Under the pieces are notes generated by a model. That model did no database searches. It was not told the origin of the DNA and saw only the letters and a program-made list of their open reading frames with translations. The position numbers and the translations under genes were made by a program. This document shows positions 46,091 to 57,330 of a stretch of DNA of 64,000 bases, one piece after another. Source of the DNA: Nepenthes gracilis (taxonomy: Eukaryota > Streptophyta > Magnoliopsida > Caryophyllales > Nepenthaceae); assembly GCA_033239525.1 (NCBI GenBank), contig BSYO01000024.1:1426001-1490000 (forward strand). The letters run 5' to 3'. The stretch's first letter is position 1, and each line of letters opens with the position of its first letter.

Positions 46091-47742
46091 GGGCGTGCGC
46101 CCCATACAGCGCTAGTACAACTACCATAACAATATTAATTTTTAGTGATAAAATAACTTATTACTAAAGATTATAAATTTGTTACTAAAATTTTTAGTGG
46201 TAAAATATTAATTTGTCACTAAATATTTGTCACAAAATTTTTAGTGACAAATTTTTATTTTGTCACTAAAGAAATTTAAAATTTGTCATTAAATATTATA
46301 TTTAATAACAAATAATTACCATAAAAAGCATATAATTTTATATTTAATTTATATACTTTAATGGGCAAAAATTTAACACAACTATCAAATTGATTTCAAC
46401 ACAAATATCAAATTATCTTACAACAAATAAAAAAAAATAGAATCAACAAACTTATGCTGGCGTTGATAAAACCAGCAGCTTGAGTTTCAACACAAAAAAA
46501 AAATCTCTCTTTGAGTTTCAACAAACTTATTGTAGCTTTGTAAAATGAATAGATGAGGCTGGTGTTCAAATCGAGAGGAAGTTCTGATGCCATGGCGGCC
46601 ATTGGTAACAACCATTTGAAACCCAATGTAGTAATACTTCTGTCCTTTGAACAAATGCAGCTGTGTGGACCTACCATTTGAACAAATTTCAGTTAATTTT
46701 CACCGTTTCATATATGAAGTAGCGCACAAGACCAAGCACCGACACATCACACGCAAACGCACAAAGGCACACACACAATGGAACTTATGATGAAAAAATT
46801 TGCTCATTATCGGCAATTTATACAAATCACCAGCAGTTTTTTGTCTCCCAACTGGCAGCCTATCAAATGCCTTTATGATTATACAACTCTAATCTCAAGA
46901 AAGTTTTACAATCACTCTTATGCAAGTAGAGACTCAAAAATTATACAAAATGAGAGTAAATATGAGAAATCTGAATTAGTAAAAGTGTTCTGAATATAAT
47001 TAAATACAACATACCTGAAAATGGAAAAAAATGGTCTAGGAATAACGCCCTTTTTTTTCATGTCGATACTTTGATTAATACTCTGATTCTCGCTACTCAG
47101 CCTCACATTGTTAGTCTGCCAAGATCCTGATACTTTGTCTAAAATATTATCAAATCAAAATAATTCACACAGCTCAAATGCTACCAAGTAACATTGTGAT
47201 TCACACATTAATCACTCAATCAGATAAAAAAAAAAGATAGCAATCAACTAATTCACATATTAAGCACTCAAAATTTAAAGTTTACAGCTTGAACTTGAAT
47301 TTGCATGTATGCCTCCTTTGAATACTAAGATCATCGGATCTGATCTTTTATTTTTTTGAATGTTTGGCTGTTATAGATAATGAGTTATTTTTCAAATAAC
47401 TTTAATATATAATCCGAGATATCTCATTATAATCTAATTATGTTCGGGAATAAACTAAACAAATATAAAAAATAATATTTTAACATCCACTCAAAGGCTC
47501 TAACCTCCACTTGTTTTAGCACATGATCGGCTGAGGAAGAGAAAGCCAACTTGCCTTTTAAGACTTTAATTGGCTCGTAATTCTGTTAGTAGGCTAATTA
47601 GATTGATCACAAGTTCGCTTCCTGTTCTTGTCAAACGGCCTTACAACTTCCGCCTTTAATGAATAACATGTAAAGTGCACAATCAAGTCATAATAAAATT
47701 TAACGGCAACAAGCAAATGACAATAATCTTCATTTGGTTACC

Positions 47743-47770
<28 letters not shown>
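47743..47770. repeat. (AT)n microsatellite
   Basis: About 14 AT dinucleotides in the CACTA element. Confidence 0.9.
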
Positions 47771-47773
<3 letters not shown>

Positions 47774-48082
47774 TATTTATTTATTTATACCATATATCAA
47801 AAATATTATATTATTTTATAATATTATCAATTACTAAAAGATATATAATCATAAATGGCGTCACACATTTGTAATATAACTACACATCTTTGAATAAATA
47901 GTAATATTGCAATGTTGTAATATAACTACACACCTCTTGAATACGAGAACTGTCAAAAATAAGATACCACAAATAAGAATAAATAGATGCCGGGGTGTCT
48001 GGAAAACTTTTCCTAACCAAATACAACAAAAATCAAGAAGACTTCAACAAATATATTGGTGCAGGTGCAAACTTAACAGCAG

Positions 48083-48785
48083 CTACGAGAACAAGAGCCT
48101 CCATATACCAAAAAGCAACATCTCTGCCCCGAGCATGAAACATTTGTGAAAAGTGACAGCAGAAAAGATCCAACTCAGCTTGAGTGTGAGATTTTTTTTC
48201 AACGTTTCCCACATGGTTGGTCCTTGTGGTTGGATTGCCACAAAATATTTCATGAATCGTGAATCTGAACAGGCAAGGATTGTGCTTAAGGACAATCTTG
48301 GTTTTGCCGCACCTTTGTTCCTCAGCCACACATACATTGAAAATCTAAGATGAATCCTGTCCATATCATAACACAAATAAGATGGAAATACCACCACGGA
48401 ATCCAATGGGTAGCCAAGGTAACTCCTTAGGTAGTCTATCTTCTTCTCAAGCACATCCTTGGTCTGATTCAGCACAGATGGAGCTTGTTTAATCATGTTA
48501 GTGACAACATCACTCTCCAAACCAGCCCTTACCAAGCAATCAAACCTCTCCTGCAATTGATCTCCTCTGCCACGGAATTGTTTTAAGGCTTTGCTCATAT
48601 CATCAGAGTTTTTTGCATATCCCAGTCTCAAAAGAAACGTAGCTTTCTCTTGATGTTTACTTGGGTTTTGATACACATCTACACCAATACCTTTATTGCT
48701 CTTTGATTTAGAGGCCAGGCTAAACAACTTCAGTGGGTCTTCCTTCAATATCTGGCACAAATCATTTCTACCTATCTTTTAGTTA
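48083..48785 (-). pseudogene. Captured mTERF-family fragment, MTERF18/SHOT1-like
   Basis: mTERF proteins are organelle nucleic-acid-binding proteins built of helical repeats. The minus strand reads IGRNDLCQILKEDPLKLFSL, ATFLLRLGYAKNSDDMSKAL, FRGRGDQLQERFDCLVRAGL, MIKQAPSVLNQTKDVLEKKI, DYLRSYLGYPLDSVVVFPSY, then LRFSMYVWLRNKG and LSLSTILACSDSRFMKYF. The frame is open for 225 codons. The order and wording match the C-terminal half of the MTERF18/SHOT1 type as I remember it. The N-terminus and targeting peptide are absent, a stop precedes the fragment, and after about 48220 similarity fades. It lies downstream of the transposase genes inside the CACTA element. Confidence 0.75.
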
Positions 48786-49399
48786 CTCAAAACAGTTTTC
48801 GGACCTGTCAATGAATGGAAACCCAAAAGTTGAATATGGACACGTACAATACTTGCAATATCATGAACTCCCATTCTTATATCAGAAAGAAAACACACTG
48901 CCCGCCAAAGGTTTTTCATAACTTCCCTGATAAAATTTCAGGGTTCTGTACAAACTTCCCTGGTTTGTTTGGTTGGAAGATTGTAGTTCTTTTTGATTTT
49001 CAACTTTCTAAATTCTGAGATGTTAAAGTTATATGAACTATCTAGGTAGCTCCAATAACGCAAGAAATCAAGTATACACATTCATTTGATCTCAGAAAAG
49101 AAACGCGCAAAAGGGACCTTAAGATTTTCGATTCAGAAGGCAACTACTCAGATTACCTGAAGCTTAAATAATGAGCCACCATCCGCTCCTTCAACACTTT
49201 TATCATTCATTTGGTTAATTGCATTCTCCAAGTCTTGCAAACAATTACTATTGATGTAAGGTATGGTTTGAGTGGGGTGTAAATCTGCCCACCCATTGTA
49301 AACAATGCATTAATACAGAGAGCTTCTGAGCAAAATAATGAATAGAGAGCATGAATGCCATTTTTCATTGTAAACAATTAAAAACATAATAAGAAACAA

Positions 49400-49640
49400 T
49401 AATTATAAACTTACCATTTTTTTAGTTTGTATTGTACATAATTCTTCTTTAATCAAATATCGCATATAAGAATATATATCAGCTTTCAACTCGACAAGCA
49501 ATTTAGAATGAATCTCGACTTCTTTTTGATTTAGCAGATCTGCTAACCGTCGTTATACTTCAGCCTCAATCCGAGCATTAATGTCATTTTCTAGGCATAT
49601 TGGCATCTTACTATAACTTTCTAAATAGTTATTGTCATTT
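49400..49640 (-). pseudogene. CACTA second-transposase-like C-terminal piece
   Basis: The minus strand reads MPICLENDINARIEAEV, stop, RRLADLLNQKEVEIHSKL and LKADIYSYMRYLIKEEL, a coiled-coil C-terminus like those of plant Transposase_24 (TNP1-type) proteins. One stop interrupts it. The rest of the protein is not recognisable. Confidence 0.4.
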
Positions 49641-49996
49641 CTAGTTGGTCGATGACCTTCTCACATCCCTCTTATGTATGTAGACTTACATCCAAGAACA
49701 ATTGAAAAAGTATCCTCTGCCATCAAGTTATCAACACCATTTTGTTCAACCTGAGTATCGTGTAATTCTAACAGCTTCTAATATGCATATTCCGACTTAT
49801 TATCAACCCAATTTTTATCTTTTCGTTTCTTTTCTTTTACAAACAATTTCAAGTATTCTGTTGGCTCGATCGATTCTTCACGATGTGAATGTTGGTCGCT
49901 TTTGCAGACATTCTTTTTAATACACATAACATCTAAATTATGATGAACCAAAACTTTGCTCCAATAAGGCAACTTGAAAAACATACTTTTCTTTTT

Positions 49997-51591
49997 TCAA
50001 TTATACTTGAGAGTATGTTTAGGTTGCTTTCGCTTGGTATCGGTCTTCCCAGATATCACATTGTCACATCCACTAAGTTGATCAAGGATATCATCCCCCG
50101 AAAATAGCTTGGGAGTATATCGCATTTCTATAGTGCCGTCAAAAAATTTTTTGTCAAATCTCCATTTATAATTGGCATCTAAGAATCTACGATGACACAT
50201 ATAACACAATTTATGATCATATGACAATCTATAAGAGGAAGTGTCAACATTGCAATTAGGACAAGTAAATTTCCCTTTCGTACTCCAACCTGATAAATTT
50301 ACGTAAGCTGAAAAATTATTGATAGTCCACAATAATGATGCATGTAATTTAAAATTGTTTGAACTGAAGGCGTCGTAGGTTTCAACTCCAGCATACCATA
50401 ATTACATAAGCTCATCTATTAATGGTTCTAAGAATACATCAATATCATTTCCAGGAGCTTTTGGACCAAGAATTAATAATAACAGTATAAAGTATTCACT
50501 TTTCATGCATATCCATGGTGGGAGATTATATGAAACTAATATCACTGGCCATATGCTGTAAGATGTACTTAAGTTGCCAAAAGGATTAAATGCATCAGAA
50601 GCTAAGCCAAGCCTCACATTTCAGGAATCTAGTGCAAAGTTTGGGTACGTTTCGTCAAAAGATTTCTAAGCTTTTGAGTCAGCTGGATATCTCAAGGCTC
50701 CATCATCAGGGCATTTCTCCTTATGTCATTGCATATGAGATGCTACTTTTGAAGACATGTAAAATCTTTGAAGTCTAGGTATCAGTGGAAAATGATGAAG
50801 AATTTTATGCGGAACTTTTTTTCCTTCATCATTATCAATTTTTTACCTCGAACACCCACAAATTGGATAGTTTTGATATTTTTCATATACATTTCGACAA
50901 AGAATACAATCATTCTTACAAACATCAATCTTAACATAATCCAATCCTAAATCTCTTGTATACTTCTTTACTTCATAAGAGTTACTTGAAAAATTATTAT
51001 CATGGAAGAATACTAATTTTAATAAATTCAGTAGCATTGAAAAAGATTTATCATTCCAACTATTAATGCACTTCAAATGGAGAAGATGTAAAATAAATTC
51101 TAATTTAGTGAAACGATCACAACCCGAAAATAATTCTTGTTCAGCATCTTTCATAAGTCTATAAAAATTTTCAGGCATTGCATCATTTTGATCAGTTTCA
51201 TCACCTACATGGTCGACATCCTCACTGAAATCTACATTTCTAACATTTGTGGCATCATGGATCAAAGAAATAGTATCATCATATTCTAATCATTATCTAT
51301 GCTTTCTTTCCCATCATTATCATGTCCTTCATCACTACTGGAGTCATTTTCTTCTTCTTCATGAAAAATCCATTGTTTGTAATCCCTTAATATTTCATAT
51401 ATGATTAAGTGGTTGAAGATTATTTTCCTATCTTGAAAAAAAAGATTGTTACAATTATTGTATGGACAAAGTATCTTATCTCCATTTTTAACTTTTGAAA
51501 ATACAAAATCAAGAAATTCGATAGCTCCTTTTCTATACTTTAGCTTTCGTCTGTCACTAACAGTCTTATAATTTATCCAATTCTTATCCAT
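49997..51591 (-). pseudogene. CACTA TNP2-type transposase (Transposase_21), broken
   Basis: N-terminal transposase-associated domain at 51591-51286 (MDKNWINYKTVSDRRKLKY, then CPYNNCNN with the zinc-binding Cys residues). A following piece at 51265-50843 has DAEQELFSGCDRFTKLEFI and DYVKIDVCKNDCILC. Transposase_21 core at 50617-50402: MRLGLASDAFNPFGNLSTSY, LPPWICMKSEYF, GPKAPGNDIDVFLEPLIDEL. Then 50332-49997: FSAYVNLSGWSTKGKFTCPNC, CYMCHRRFLD, LFSGDDILDQL. The order is correct for TNP2, but frames change between pieces and part of the core before 50617 is unreadable. The C-terminal part is missing. Confidence 0.85.
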
Positions 51592-52029
51592 CCTAAAATG
51601 TAAATAAGAAAAAAGTTAGTATTAATAAAATAATTATAGGTTAACCACGTTATAAAGAGATAAGTAAATAAATAAATATATAATAAAAATTAAATCACAC
51701 TTTTCATGTAATATAACAAATCTATTGAGGACAACCATGATGACTGCCTCCATTTATCCATTTCAAACACAAGAATAGCATATTTGGGCCATATTGCCTA
51801 ACAGTTTTGGTGTGCCATAGGGAACTTGAAGGTAATGCGTTGATGTATGTGTGTGTATGAATTATTCTATAAAGTATGTTGTATATGATATTTTGGCAAC
51901 ATCTCAACTGACTATCATACCCAACAATTTTGGTAACTATAGGATCAGAATATAATGGGTTATAATCACCAAAGAGTTGTATAGCAGTGTCTATATAACA
52001 ACAATGAAGATTTATTAGTATCATTGGTA

Positions 52030-53640
52030 AACAAAATATGATACATGTTATTTCTTAAGTAATTCTGAAAATAAAAAAATTAGTTAAACAAAATATGTCT
52101 CTAACTTCCAATTAATTTCTCCTAAAATCAGACCTGAATGATGAATGGGATTTTTGTAAATGACCTCTCATGTGGGACCTCCGGCTTTCTTGATTAACAA
52201 TATATGTGAATGGAAATTATAAGATATACATGTATATTCAAGAAACAAGTGAAAGAACCCTAATGGACATTATTGAATACTGTTAAAAGGCATTTCACCA
52301 CCAGGTAAGTTTTATTGTAGCTCTTTGCAATCATGCTTGAATTTTATATGCAGTTATAGTTCATTGCAAATGCTATTTGATGATCAAGCAGGGAATTGAA
52401 ACTTTTGCATTTTTGTGAGGAAGTCTACACTGCCTTTGCCTTATACGTTTTGATTATGCCAATGCAGTGGTTGTTTTCAGCTGCTGCATTTTGTTGCTTC
52501 ATTTTGTAGTATCAGTGATCTGCATATTTTTGTGTGGTTGACCACTATTTGAATTTTGTATCATAGTGAACATTTCAACATCGTTTGAAGTTTTTCAACC
52601 ACTTTTGTAAGTTACGACAAAGGTTCATGGTACTAGTCTTGCTCTTGGGGAATTTGCATTCTTGTTTCAGAAAGTATACAAAACATGTTTTCTTACCAGC
52701 AGTGGAGAGACGAGTAACAGCATCATGAGAAAGAATTTCATGTAACACAGGCATAGCTTTTTCAACATTATGATGTCTAAGACCTTAAAAAGTGTTATAA
52801 TATCACACAGATTTCCATGGAGGAGTTGACAGAAATTGTTCTGACTCATAGATATATCACACAGATGTTTAGCAATAACTGTAAATACAAAATTTTAGAA
52901 TTCCTGGAGCAGCACACAAGGCTCACCCGACAAATACTCTACAAAACCAGGTAGCAGAATTTCTAGAATAATTCAGCCAAAAACAGTTCAATTCACCGAA
53001 TCGATCACACAAACATCAATAAGAATCATGTAACTAAATGCTTAAACAAACAGGAGTTAATCAAACTGACAAAAATCTATTGAAAAAATCAAACAGAATT
53101 TCTAGAATAATATTTGCTCAATATTTAAATCTACTGAAAAAATTTTAAGGCATCTGACGGATATGAAGAATCAATGAACTGTTCTCAAAAGTTTTAAATA
53201 TATATATCTCTTAGCATATTATTTATAATCGAATCAAAATACACATCAATTTTTGCTTGCGAATACTTCTATTTTGTCATCATACACAGAACATAAGACT
53301 TCTATTTTGCCTGTGAAGAAAGAACACAGAACTTTTGCTCAGAGAGGAAAAAAATTAAACACCAATCCAACAAGAATTAAGCAGAAAAACAGTAAATAAA
53401 AAAATAAAATAAATCCTTAACGGTGAGTCTATTTAAACAAAATTGACACTATATTCGAAATAAACTAGTAGAAAAAATTAAAGAAAAAACTGTTGAATGG
53501 AAGATGACGATAGTTATATTTTAACAATAATCAGGTAGATTTATAGTTGTTTTAATAAATGGAAGCGATTGCTTGCCTGATTTACGACGATATACAGTGA
53601 CGATAGCTCCAAATAGTGACAATGGACAACGGCGACATGA
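52030..53640. other. 5' arm of the CACTA element, no gene recognised
   Basis: About 1.6 kb upstream of the transposase. Presumably the promoter and untranslated leader; no ORF I accept. Confidence 0.3.
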
Positions 53641-53885
53641 AATAACGACCACGGCAACAGTAGCTCTCTCTTAGGCAACGGCAACTGCAAGGCTACGGAA
53701 ATAATGACAGCGACTGAATGACAACGCTCGGCAAAATGAATGGACGAAGAGGAAGAGAGAAAGAGAGAGTGTAACGCTCGATCGAGGAAGAGAGAAAGGT
53801 CGCGACCAGCAAAACGGGATGACTGAATGGGGATGAGGGTTTACCTTGCCTCCTTTGGCTGTGGCCGTTGAATGCCTTTTCATCC
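53640..53885 (-). other. GC-rich leader-like block in the CACTA right arm
   Basis: A GC-rich, CT-rich (minus strand) block with TTCTCTTTCTCTCC-like words in otherwise AT-rich DNA. It looks like a 5' UTR or first exon feeding the minus-strand transposase, or another captured piece. No protein recognised. Confidence 0.25.
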
Positions 53886-54250
53886 AATAACTGCATGCTA
53901 CCCCCTTTTTTTTAATAAAAAAAATATTGGCACGTGGTTGATATCTATTGGCCAGAATCTTCCAGAGAAATATTGGCGTGCCAATATTTACTAAATATAA
54001 TAAAATTAAAAAACTTATAAGTAATATCGAGGAAGAGAAATTTACGTAATACATAAACTTATATTTATTAAATTTTTATTATATTATTATTTAAATTTTA
54101 AATTTTAAATTTTAAATTATAATAAAATTATTATTTATTTGATTTTCAACTTTTAGTGACAAAATAATATTTTTGTCACTAAATTATAAATATTAATTAT
54201 TAATAGTGATAAAAATATATTTGTCACTAAAAATTAGTTTTTTTGTAGTG

Positions 54251-54440
54251 AACGCAGCATCGCAGCCATCGGATGGAGATCTAATGCCTCCCGTTAACTC
54301 TTTTATTTTTAAAAAATATTTTTTTTATTTTTTTAATAACAAAAACGATGGACGTTAGATTTTCATCCAACGGTTATAATACGACGTCATACAGGCGCTG
54401 CACGAGCTGCATCGCAGCACCCCCGCTCTCGATATAGGAT
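54251..54440. repeat. Inverted-repeat MITE arm interrupted by the CACTA insertion
   Basis: GCAGCCATCGGATGGAGATC (from about 54263) and the reverse complement of about 54340-54375 (CCGTTGGATGAAAATCTAAC) form an imperfect inverted repeat around a T- and A-rich centre. Outside it lie CGCTGCACGAGCTGCATCGC words. DNA left of the CACTA element (about 46068-46112, CTGGGGCGTGCGCCCCATAC) resembles the reverse complement of the right border, so the CACTA element seems to have landed inside this MITE. Confidence 0.4.
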
Positions 54441-56580
54441 ATCTAAGTAGATTTTGTTGAATAATATTATCAACGGCGACGATCAATTTTAGAAATTACT
54501 CATTTACTAATCTCATTTCCCTTCATGCACTATTATATTGTACCAATTTATTTACTTAAGTCATTATCTCGATGACAGTAATCAACAAAGAAAACCATCA
54601 CTCCTGGCATTTTTGATATGATATCACATTTCACAGTCAAATTCCCATTAACTAGATATACTTAACCATAGAGAAATAAATAAACTTATAAATAATTAAT
54701 AGATATTTTAATCGTTAAATGATTTATGAAAGTCATAGCATTCAATAATTATGTGTGTAAATGCAGCTGCAACTTGGCATCTTGAGGGCCATGATATATA
54801 TATCGTCGTGTTCATGGAAAATACTCTTGCCTATCGCTGTTACCTGTTAAATGAAAATTTGACGTCTGTCTTCGTGCTGATCCTTACACTACTTGCTTTC
54901 TCTGAAGTGGATATAACCCAACTGGATGATATTCACTATCACTTAGAACAGTTTCTCTCCATAATATCAGTCTCCAAATGCGACTGTGTCAACCCTCCCC
55001 AATTATAATTTTTGATGGGACCTGATAAAAACAACGACCTAGGGCTAGGGCAACTAGCACTGACCCAGGCTAGGGCAACTAACCCGACCTAGGGCTAAGA
55101 TGGAGGTTCGGTTTAAATAGGTTGACCCTCTTATGTAGGTCAAGAGTTAACAGTCAGACTCACCTTTTGGGTTGATACTGGCCAGTATATGTTGACATAT
55201 AACGTTAATGTTGGCTGTGATGTTCAAATTAGATCGTGCTATCTGATCAGCAGTTGACCAATCCATATAACAGAAACAAAGTGATAACAATTGATGAAAT
55301 GTCAAGCAAATAACAGAAATAGTGAAGATGTTTTACTGAATTAAATATCTGTCGTTATAACTCCAAATGTCGCATGGTACAATTATAACGACTCGATGCA
55401 ACGAGGGCGTAGTGCTATCATAGAAACCCTACTCGTCTCCATGGAGTGGAAACTAATTTAAGACTGATAAACTTATAAGCTTGCATGAGTTTTACAAAGA
55501 GAATAACAAAACATTCTCTCATTTATACATATTAGTTTATCTAATTTATAATATTTAAATAAAATAAGGTAGAAATATATATATATCTATATATATATAT
55601 ATTCAGTTAAAATTTTTTTAAAATAAAAATACCAACACAACCGAAACAGTAATACAAAAATTTTGCTACATTTAATTGCCAATTTATTTTGATATACTTT
55701 TAAAAAAAAAATTCTATAATGCATATAATACCTTTTTAGAGAGGATTTTTAGCGGACTAAAAAGTTAAATTAAAAACTATAATTCAACCGAATAATTTGA
55801 TTTTGGGTTGAAATATTATAATTTTATTTTTGATTTTGTCCTTTTTATATTTTTATAAAAAGAAAAAAAAATTGTATTATCAATAATAATGTAGATATAA
55901 TCTATTTTTCATATATTTATAAAAAAAATTATTTGTAATAATTTTATTGTGGAAATATTAGACTGACTCCACATTTGATGTTCAAATTTCGTTTTTCTGT
56001 TTATTTTAATTTCCATTTTATTGGTAGATTGTTTATTTTTTCCTCTTCATCGTACAGAAATTCGTCTTATCGTATACCTAATAACTAATTTAAAAATATG
56101 CATTTTATATTCTAAAAATATAATATGATGATAAATATATTTAATATTTTTAATTATATAATTATTAAGATAATATATTAGTAAATTAGTTAAATTTGTA
56201 CACATTATATCAGTCCATTAGATGTTTTTAATCATAAAACTATTAAAATAAGATATTAGTAAATTAATTAGATCTGTATACATTATATCAATATGCTGAA
56301 AAGGATGACCAAGCTTATGGTTAATTCTATTAGTTAGCAAGGAATTTTTCTTAAATCTATTAGTTAGAATTATAATTTAAATAAGAATTAATATATATAA
56401 TTTAAAGGTTATATTTAATCTTAATTAATTTTTAATAACTAATAACTTTAAACATAATAAGAACATAGAGATCCAACACTTATGGGACTGACCATCATTA
56501 TTTTGAATGATTTATTTTACATCAACTTATATATTTTATATATATAATGTAAAATTTAAACTTGTATTATTCTATGTATT
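54440..56580. other. AT-rich intergenic sequence
   Basis: No gene. At about 55025-55110 the words GACCTAGGGCTAGGGCAACT and GGGCTAGGGCAACTAGC-like repeat two to three times. An 85-codon frame at 54751-55008 has no recognisable domain and I do not call it a gene. Confidence 0.3.
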
Positions 56581-57330
56581 ATTGATGGGTATAGTAAAAA
56601 TTGTGCCGATTCAATTCCAGCCCACGGATGTATAAGAGGCTCAAGTAACGATTGCATAATAACAAACGCCTTGAGCCCATGAGGCAACAGGCGTAATGGT
56701 TAAACTAAAAGATATGACCTGAACCAAACCGTCAAACAATGAATGATCATAATGGAACACCAAATGACTTGTTTCAGAAGGCGATTGCGGTGAATCCAAC
56801 GGTTGGAAGTCAAGCAATCCAGCCACCGATGAAGGCGACCTTACACGTACAAGGAATGCCCATCATCACCGAAGAGAAACCTAACCAACGCATTGATTTA
56901 GGAGTATGCCACTAAATAGTATCTATCACTATAAATATAATTTCTCCCTGCAATAAAAGGCAGACGTGCAAGGAGGGACTGAGACAAAGTTAGATGACAA
57001 GAAAAGTAATGGGCCACTCCATCAGTCAAGTGTATAATTTTCAAAGTGAAACACCTTACTAGACGAGTGCAAAATTTAAAGTCACTTTATTCAACGAGTG
57101 CATTAAATGGAGTATAACCCTCCCAACAAACACTTATTCCCATTTACTTTATATTATCGTACTTATTTCCTTGGAAGTTCTTCCTTTGAAGAAAAAATTT
57201 CTAATTTGAGTGTCGGAGGATATACTAAAAAGCGAATTTTATATATCATTTACCTCTTATTTATCCTCTTATGGTATGCAGGATCCAAATTTCAAGTAAC
57301 GAATATCAAACTTGTTTGAATTCTAACAAC
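56580..57330 (+). mobile_element. Possible LTR fragment
   Basis: A GC-richer block with a TATA-like CACTATAAATATAATTTC near 56930 followed by CAATAAAAGGCAGACG. It could be a promoter-bearing LTR, but I found no partner, primer site or target duplication. Confidence 0.2.

Larger units (their letters stand above)
46113..54250 (-). mobile_element. CACTA (En/Spm-type) transposon with a captured mTERF fragment
   Basis: The right end is CACTACAAAAAAACTAATTT read on the minus strand (54250 inward). The left end, TAGTACAACTACCATAAC, is a decayed CACTACAA. Both ends carry subterminal repeats of TTTTTAGTGACAAAT and TTTGTCACTAAA (46140-46310 and 54155-54235), typical of CACTA elements. Inside, on the minus strand, are TNP2-type transposase pieces (49997-51591), a second transposase-like piece (49400-49640) and an mTERF fragment (48083-48785). 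Length about 8.1 kb. I could not find a matching 3-bp target duplication, probably because the left end is mutated. Confidence 0.8.

Noticed and set aside
48083..48785. Functional mTERF gene
   Set aside because: No N-terminus or targeting peptide, a stop just upstream, loss of similarity at the 3' end, and a position inside a CACTA element point to a captured fragment.
53671..54054. 127-codon minus-strand ORF
   Set aside because: Low-complexity Ser/Leu/Phe-rich translation of a CT-rich leader-like block; no domain.
54751..55008. 85-codon plus-strand ORF
   Set aside because: No domain, no conserved motif and no gene-like flanks; within chance expectation for a window of this size.
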